From the NCBI GenBank assembly GCA_900758315.1, contig CAAERF010000428.1, forward strand, positions 1-17,204: a DNA stretch of 17,204 nucleotides. The letters are read 5' to 3'. The notes beneath the pieces were generated by a model, which was given only the letters and a program-made list of their open reading frames with translations, searched no databases and had not been told where the DNA came from. This document shows positions 13,220 to 17,204 of this stretch, piece after piece. How positions within the stretch are numbered: position 1 is the stretch's first letter; every line of letters begins with the position of its first letter. Both the position numbers and the translations under genes were made by a program. Source of the stretch: an uncultured Oscillospiraceae bacterium (GTDB lineage Bacteria; Bacillota; Clostridia; Oscillospirales; Oscillospiraceae).

Positions 13220-14619
13220 GATTTCTCCCAACGCAGGACGGGTTTCCGGGCGGCCCGGACCTCGTCAGGACGGCCGATCTGGGCGTTGTGAGGCGCGGCA
13301 TGCATAAAGTCCGGATCCTCGTGGGCCAGATCGTAGAGCTTACGGAAGACCTCAGCGGCCCAGTCCAGGGTATCCCGGCTCTCGGTCTCGGTGGGCTCCA
13401 GCATCAGGGCCTCGTGGACGATGAGGGGGAAGTACATGGTTGGCGGATGCATCCCGTAGTCGATGAGGGACTTGGCCACGTCCAGGGCGGAGACGCCGGT
13501 CTCCTTGTGGAACTGGCCCAGGTCCAGCACGAACTCGTGCATGCAGATCCGGTCGAAAGCGGGCTCGAAGGTGCCCTGAATCTTCCGCATCAGGTAGTTG
13601 GCGTTGAGCACGGCGTTCTGAGCCGCCTCGGGAATGCCTTCCCGGCCCAAGGTCAGGAGGTAGGTGAGTGCCTTGACGACCACTAGGAAGTTGCCGGCAA
13701 AGCCGCGGACCTGGATGTGTCCTTCGCCCTCCATGCTGACGGACTGGGGCAGGAACTGGGTCAGGAACTCCTTGCAGCCCACAGCGCCTGCGCCGGGACC
13801 ACCGCCGCCGTGAGGCGTGGCGAAGGTCTTGTGCAGATTCAGGTGGACGCAGTCAAAGCCCATGTCGCCGGGACGGACCACACCCATGACGGCGTTGAGG
13901 TTGGCGCCGTCGTAGTAGCACAGGCCACCGGCCTCGTGGACCAGACGGGTGATCTCCAGGATGTTCTCGTCAAAGATACCCACTGTGTTGGGGTTGGTCA
14001 GCATCAGACCGGCGGTGTCGTCGCCCAGCACGGCCTTGAGGGCCTCCAGATCCACGCAGCCGTCGGGAGCGGAGTCGATGTTTACCACTTCAAAGCCACA
14101 CATGGCGGCGGTGGCGGGATTGGTGCCGTGGGCGGAGTCGGGGACGATGATCTTGGTCCGCTTGGTGTCGCCGCGGGAGTCGTGGTACTGCTTGATGAGC
14201 AGCACGCCGGTGAACTCACCGTGGGCGCCGGCGGCGGGCTGGAAGGTCATACCGTCCATACCGGTCACTTCGCACAGATACTTCCGGGCGGTGTCCAGCA
14301 CTTCCTGACAGCCCTGGGTGGCGCGAGCCGGAGCCAGCGGATGGACGCCGGTAAAGCCGGGCAGAGCAGCCATCTCCTCGTCGATGCGGGGATTGTACTT
14401 CATGGTGCAGGAGCCCAGGGGGTAGAAGCCGCAGTTGACGCCGTGGACGTTGTGGCACAGCTCAGTGTAGTGGCGGGACAGATCGGTCTCGCTCATCTCC
14501 GGCAGGATAGGAGCGGTCTCACGACGCAGGCTCTCGGGCAGAGAGACCTCGGGTACGTCGCAGGCGGGCAGCATGCTGCATCCGCGGCCGGGAACGCTCT
14601 TTTCAAAGATCAGCTTCAT
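13216..14619 (-). CDS. gcvPB: Glycine dehydrogenase (decarboxylating) subunit 2
   Basis: The 467-residue catalytic half of the split P protein carries the PLP lysine, K264 in LNLHKTFATPHGGGGPG. Conserved stretches include YPLGSCTMKYNPR, FQPAAGAHGEFTG, DSAHGTNPATAA and TNPNTVGIF. With GcvPA it decarboxylates glycine and passes the aminomethyl group to lipoyl-GcvH. Length is close to the usual subunit 2. The ATG at 14617-14619 overlaps the gcvPA stop as ATGA, and the stop overlaps the lplA start in the same way, so three successive genes are translationally coupled. The separate-subunit arrangement is normal for Firmicutes. Confidence 0.97.
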   Translation of the reverse strand: MKLIFEKSVPGRGCSMLPACDVPEVSLPESLRRETAPILPEMSETDLSRHYTELCHNVHGVNCGFYPLGSCTMKYNPRIDEEMAALPGFTGVHPLAPARATQGCQEVLDTARKYLCEVTGMDGMTFQPAAGAHGEFTGVLLIKQYHDSRGDTKRTKIIVPDSAHGTNPATAAMCGFEVVNIDSAPDGCVDLEALKAVLGDDTAGLMLTNPNTVGIFDENILEITRLVHEAGGLCYYDGANLNAVMGVVRPGDMGFDCVHLNLHKTFATPHGGGGPGAGAVGCKEFLTQFLPQSVSMEGEGHIQVRGFAGNFLVVVKALTYLLTLGREGIPEAAQNAVLNANYLMRKIQGTFEPAFDRICMHEFVLDLGQFHKETGVSALDVAKSLIDYGMHPPTMYFPLIVHEALMLEPTETESRDTLDWAAEVFRKLYDLAHEDPDFMHAAPHNAQIGRPDEVRAARKPVLRWEKS

Positions 14620-15932
14620 TTGGCCAGCACCTCCTTCACAATCTCAACGGCCCGATCCAGCTCCGCTTTGGAGACCTTCTCGGTGGCGCACCACAGCACG
14701 CCGCCCTCGACGGGCAGACCGCCCAGGATGCCGGCCTCTTCCAGAGCGGCCAGTACGGCGTCCGCCTGGGGAAGGACGGTGACGAATTCGTGGAAGAAGT
14801 CGCCCTGATACTTCAGGGAGACGCCGGGGAGCTTGCACAGCTCATCGGCCAGATAGTGGGCCTTGGACAGGCACTGACGGGCGGCCTCAGCGATACCTTG
14901 GGGACCCATGGCGGCCATGTAGACGCTGGCAGTCAGGGCGCACAGAGCCTGGTTGGAGCAGATGTTGCTGCTGGCCTTTTCCCGGCGGATGTGCTGTTCC
15001 CGGGCCTGGAGGGACAGGACGTAGGCGCGTTCGCCCTTGCTGTCCACCGTCTCACCGACGATACGGCCGGGGAGCTTGCGCATGTGCTTTTTGGTGGTGG
15101 CCATGTAGCCCAGATAGGGACCGCCATAGCTCAGAGGCATGCCCAGAGGCTGACCTTCGCCCACGGCGATGTCTGCGCCGCAGTCTTTCGGGGTCTTCAT
15201 GATGCCCAGGGCGATGGGGTTGCAGCCCATGACGTACATGGCGCCGGCCTCGTGGACCAGCTGACCGATGGCATCGGCGTCCTCCAGCTGGCCGAAGAAA
15301 TTGGGCTGCTGGACGTAGAAGGAGGCCACGTCGGGAGTCAGCATCTCCTTCAGAGCGTCCAGATCGGTCTTGCCGTCTTTCATGGGGACCACCCGCAGCT
15401 CATCACCGGTGCCGTAGCAGTAGGTGCGGACGGTGTTGATGGTGTCGGGATGGGCGGCGGCAGAGATCAGGGTGACAGTGCGCTTCTTGGAACGGCACAT
15501 GGCGGCGGCCTCAGCGGCGGCAGTGGCGCCGTCGTAGACCGAGGCGTTGGAGACGTCCATACCGGTCAGCTCACAGATCATGGTCTGATACTCGAAGATA
15601 GACTGGAGCACGCCCTGGCTCATCTCAGCCTGATAGGGGGTATAGGCGGTGAGGAATTCCTCTTTCGCCGGGATGTATTTCACAATGCTGGGGATGTAGT
15701 GGTCATAGGCGCCGGCGCCCCGCAGCACGGTGGAGAAGAGGGTGTTCTTCTCCGCCATGGCGGTCATGGCCCGGCTCACCTCCAGCTCACTTTTGCCGGA
15801 GGGAATATCCAGAGGATGGTCCAGAATCATGCTCTGGGGCACATCGCGGTAAAGGTCCTGATAGTCCTTCAGCCCGATGGCCTCCAGCATTTCCTGCCGT
15901 TCCGCCTGGGTAGAGGGTACGTAGCTTCCCAT
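14616..15932 (-). CDS. gcvPA: Glycine dehydrogenase (decarboxylating) subunit 1
   Basis: The 438-residue partner of GcvPB lacks the PLP lysine and forms a heterotetramer with it. Typical segments are YVPSTQAERQEMLEAIG at the start, FLTAYTPYQAEMSQGVLQ, EYQTMICELTGMDVSNAS, YDGATAAAEA and GEGQPLGMPLSYGGPYLG. Length fits subunit 1. The start ATG (15930-15932) is preceded by GGAGGG inside the end of gcvH, with only five bases between stop and start. It sits between gcvH and gcvPB in the order H-PA-PB. No irregularity was seen. Confidence 0.97.
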   Translation of the reverse strand: MGSYVPSTQAERQEMLEAIGLKDYQDLYRDVPQSMILDHPLDIPSGKSELEVSRAMTAMAEKNTLFSTVLRGAGAYDHYIPSIVKYIPAKEEFLTAYTPYQAEMSQGVLQSIFEYQTMICELTGMDVSNASVYDGATAAAEAAAMCRSKKRTVTLISAAAHPDTINTVRTYCYGTGDELRVVPMKDGKTDLDALKEMLTPDVASFYVQQPNFFGQLEDADAIGQLVHEAGAMYVMGCNPIALGIMKTPKDCGADIAVGEGQPLGMPLSYGGPYLGYMATTKKHMRKLPGRIVGETVDSKGERAYVLSLQAREQHIRREKASSNICSNQALCALTASVYMAAMGPQGIAEAARQCLSKAHYLADELCKLPGVSLKYQGDFFHEFVTVLPQADAVLAALEEAGILGGLPVEGGVLWCATEKVSKAELDRAVEIVKEVLAK

Positions 15933-15937
15933 GGTGC

Positions 15938-16315
15938 TTAACCCTCCTGGGCGCAGAAGGCCTCATAGGCGGCGGCGTCCAGCAGCTCTTCCTGGCCGTC
16001 CAGGTTTTCCACCTTGATGATCCAGGCGCCGTAGGGATCCTGGTTCAGCAGCTCGGGAGCGTCCAGCAGCTCTTCGTTGACTGCGCAGACCACGCCGGTG
16101 ACCGGGCTGATCAGGTCGGAAACGGCCTTGACAGACTCCACGTCGCCGAAGCTCTCGCCGGCGGTGACGTCGTCGCCCTCTTCGGGCAGGTTGATAAAGA
16201 CCACGTCACCCAGAGCGTCCTGGGCGAAGTCGGAGATGCCGATGACAGCGACGCCGTCTTCCATCTTGACCCATTCGTGAGACTTGGAATACTTCAGTTC
16301 AGCAGGATAATTCAT
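15938..16315 (-). CDS. gcvH: Glycine cleavage system H protein
   Basis: The 125-residue lipoyl carrier shuttles the aminomethyl group among the P, T and L proteins. The lipoylated lysine is K63 in [19 protein letters not shown]. The start [16 protein letters not shown] is the family N-terminus. An ATG 15 bases upstream (16330) is in frame but is itself part of the ribosome binding site ATGGAGGT, so the ATG at 16313-16315 is chosen. The gene follows the SHMT-family gene after 77 bases and is followed by gcvPA after five. Lipoylation would be supplied by the lplA gene in the same operon. Confidence 0.97.
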   Translation of the reverse strand: MNYPAELKYSKSHEWVKMEDGVAVIGISDFAQDALGDVVFINLPEEGDDVTAGESFGDVESVKAVSDLISPVTGVVCAVNEELLDAPELLNQDPYGAWIIKVENLDGQEELLDAAAYEAFCAQEG

Positions 16316-16392
16316 AAATAATACCTCCATTGTTATCGGTTGGTTGGATTTTGTGTAGGATAGAGCCGGTTACGGCTGAAAGGTTGCGGTGC
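16316..16392 (-). other. Short spacer between the SHMT-family gene and gcvH, no gene
   Basis: The 77-base spacer holds only a 5-bp hairpin (AGCCG/CGGCT, 16364-16377) without a U run, and the gcvH ribosome binding site ATGGAGGT (16323-16330). No glycine riboswitch or promoter is visible. The two genes are probably co-transcribed. Confidence 0.5.
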
Positions 16393-17204
16393 TTACAGGC
16401 CGATCTGTCCCAGCAGAGCTTCCATAGCGGACTCGAACTCGGGGCCGTCGAAGCAGTAACGCATCTGGGTGTGGGCGGCGCGCAGCTTTTCCACGTCGCC
16501 GCTGACGTCCTTGGAGCGCAGGATGCAGTCTGCCATCAGCTCGGCCAGCTTGGCGAAGTCCTCTTTCTCGAAGCCGAAGCGGGTCATCTCGCTGACGCCC
16601 ATGCGCAGTGCGCCGGAAGCGGTGAAGCCCTCTTCGTCGGGAGTGGCCTGATAGTTGACGATGATGTTGTTCTCCTCCAGGCGCTCGGCCACTTCGGGAC
16701 CGGTGCCGTAGCCCACGGAGACGATGACCTGATGGGTTTCGGTGTAGTCGTTGGCGGGATCGCCGGCCACATCCAGACCCTGGGCCTTCAGGCACTTGGC
16801 GAAGTGCTTGGCGTTTTCGACGACGGCCTTCTGGTACTCGTCCTTGAAGGTGTTCATCTCGTAAGCGGCCATCAGCAGACCCAGCTGGGTGCCCAGATGG
16901 TGGTTGGAGACGCTGCCCGGGAAGGCGCGGGACTCGATGGTCTCCCACAGGCCGTATTTCAGCTCGGGCTTCTTGTAGTTGACGCCGATGACGCCGCGCT
17001 GGGGACCGAAGAAGGTCTTGTGGGTGGAGCCGGTGACGATCTCAGCGCCCTCTTCGAAGGGCTTCTGGAAGTGGTCGCCCACCAGACCCAGGACGTGGGC
17101 CATATCGTACATAATGGTGGTGGGGATGTTCTGCTCATCCACGAACTGACGGATGGCGGCCACGGGCTCACGGTGGAGGACCATGCTCTTGCCGAAGATA
17201 ATCA
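16393..17204 (-). CDS. Serine hydroxymethyltransferase-family PLP enzyme, C-terminal part (runs off the right edge)
   Basis: About 270 codons are visible, with the frame open to the window edge (upstream residues read IIFGKS before MVLHREPV). The SHMT fold is indicated by MYDMAHVLGLVG (the DxAH motif), the PLP lysine in VTGSTHKTFFGPQRG, AFPGSVSNHHLG, and ASGALRMGVSEMTRFG near the end. The canonical enzyme would interconvert serine and glycine with tetrahydrofolate. However, the usual THKTLRGPRGG and PGxQGGP motifs are altered to THKTFFGPQRG and PGSVSNHHLG, so this is a divergent member and may not have ordinary SHMT activity. It lies 77 bases upstream of gcvH on the same strand, with no terminator between, and so is probably part of the operon. 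The start and the N-terminal third are outside the window. Confidence 0.75.
   Translation of the reverse strand, partial: IIFGKSMVLHREPVAAIRQFVDEQNIPTTIMYDMAHVLGLVGDHFQKPFEEGAEIVTGSTHKTFFGPQRGVIGVNYKKPELKYGLWETIESRAFPGSVSNHHLGTQLGLLMAAYEMNTFKDEYQKAVVENAKHFAKCLKAQGLDVAGDPANDYTETHQVIVSVGYGTGPEVAERLEENNIIVNYQATPDEEGFTASGALRMGVSEMTRFGFEKEDFAKLAELMADCILRSKDVSGDVEKLRAAHTQMRYCFDGPEFESAMEALLGQIGL

Noticed and set aside
13220..13231. lplA start at an upstream TTG codon (13231)
   Set aside because: The TTG lies within the ribosome-binding-site region, and the ATG overlapping the gcvPB stop is better placed.
16316..16330. gcvH start at the ATG at 16330
   Set aside because: That ATG is part of the Shine-Dalgarno sequence ATGGAGGT; the next ATG begins the conserved GcvH N-terminus.
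16364..16377. Terminator between the SHMT-family gene and gcvH
   Set aside because: It has only five base pairs and no following T run on the minus strand.

Overview
The window looks like a piece of a GC-rich anaerobic Firmicute, probably a gut clostridium near Oscillospiraceae (Oscillibacter/Flavonifractor type). That is an inference from several things: the two-subunit glycine decarboxylase (GcvPA plus GcvPB), the anaerobic cobalamin enzymes CbiD and CbiK, clostridial-style lipoproteins, strong AGGAGG ribosome binding sites, and base composition. No rRNA, tRNA, CRISPR array, transposase or phage gene was seen. Almost every base is coding or recognisable control sequence.

Left part (1-7737, all minus strand): a cobalamin operon read right to left. 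A sigma-A-like promoter (7709-7737) drives a long leader holding a cobalamin riboswitch (about 7453-7640). The leader is followed by an exported CbiK-type cobaltochelatase lipoprotein, a hairpin terminator or attenuator, a lipoprotein with two related repeats, a FecB/BtuF-type binding lipoprotein, a FecCD permease, and an ABC ATPase with an unusual C-terminal extension. Then come cbiD, cbiL/cobI and the start of cbiF/cobM, which runs off the left edge. From the repeat lipoprotein to cbiF the genes overlap or sit within about 20 bases of each other. Uptake of a corrinoid or other metal-tetrapyrrole and corrin ring synthesis therefore share one B12-sensing switch. The chelatase carries a lipobox, so it should work outside the membrane, next to the transporter and away from the cytoplasmic pathway. 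This is the most interesting arrangement in the window.

Middle (7782-8613, plus strand): a single metallo-beta-lactamase-fold hydrolase gene with its own promoter, back to back with the riboswitch promoter. It ends in a strong hairpin terminator that can also serve the converging serA gene.

Right part (8694-17204, all minus strand): a glycine/serine/one-carbon operon read right to left: SHMT-family enzyme (partial, runs off the right edge), gcvH, gcvPA, gcvPB, lipoate-protein ligase, dihydrolipoamide dehydrogenase, serC, then serA. The genes from gcvH to serC are tightly packed, with two ATGA stop/start overlaps. Together they supply the H, P and L proteins, the lipoyl group needed by H, and enzymes joining glycine to serine and serine to 3-phosphoglycerate. 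The T protein (gcvT) is not in the window. A UUCG hairpin separates serC from serA, and a 21-bp tandem repeat lies just upstream of serA, so serA may be controlled separately.
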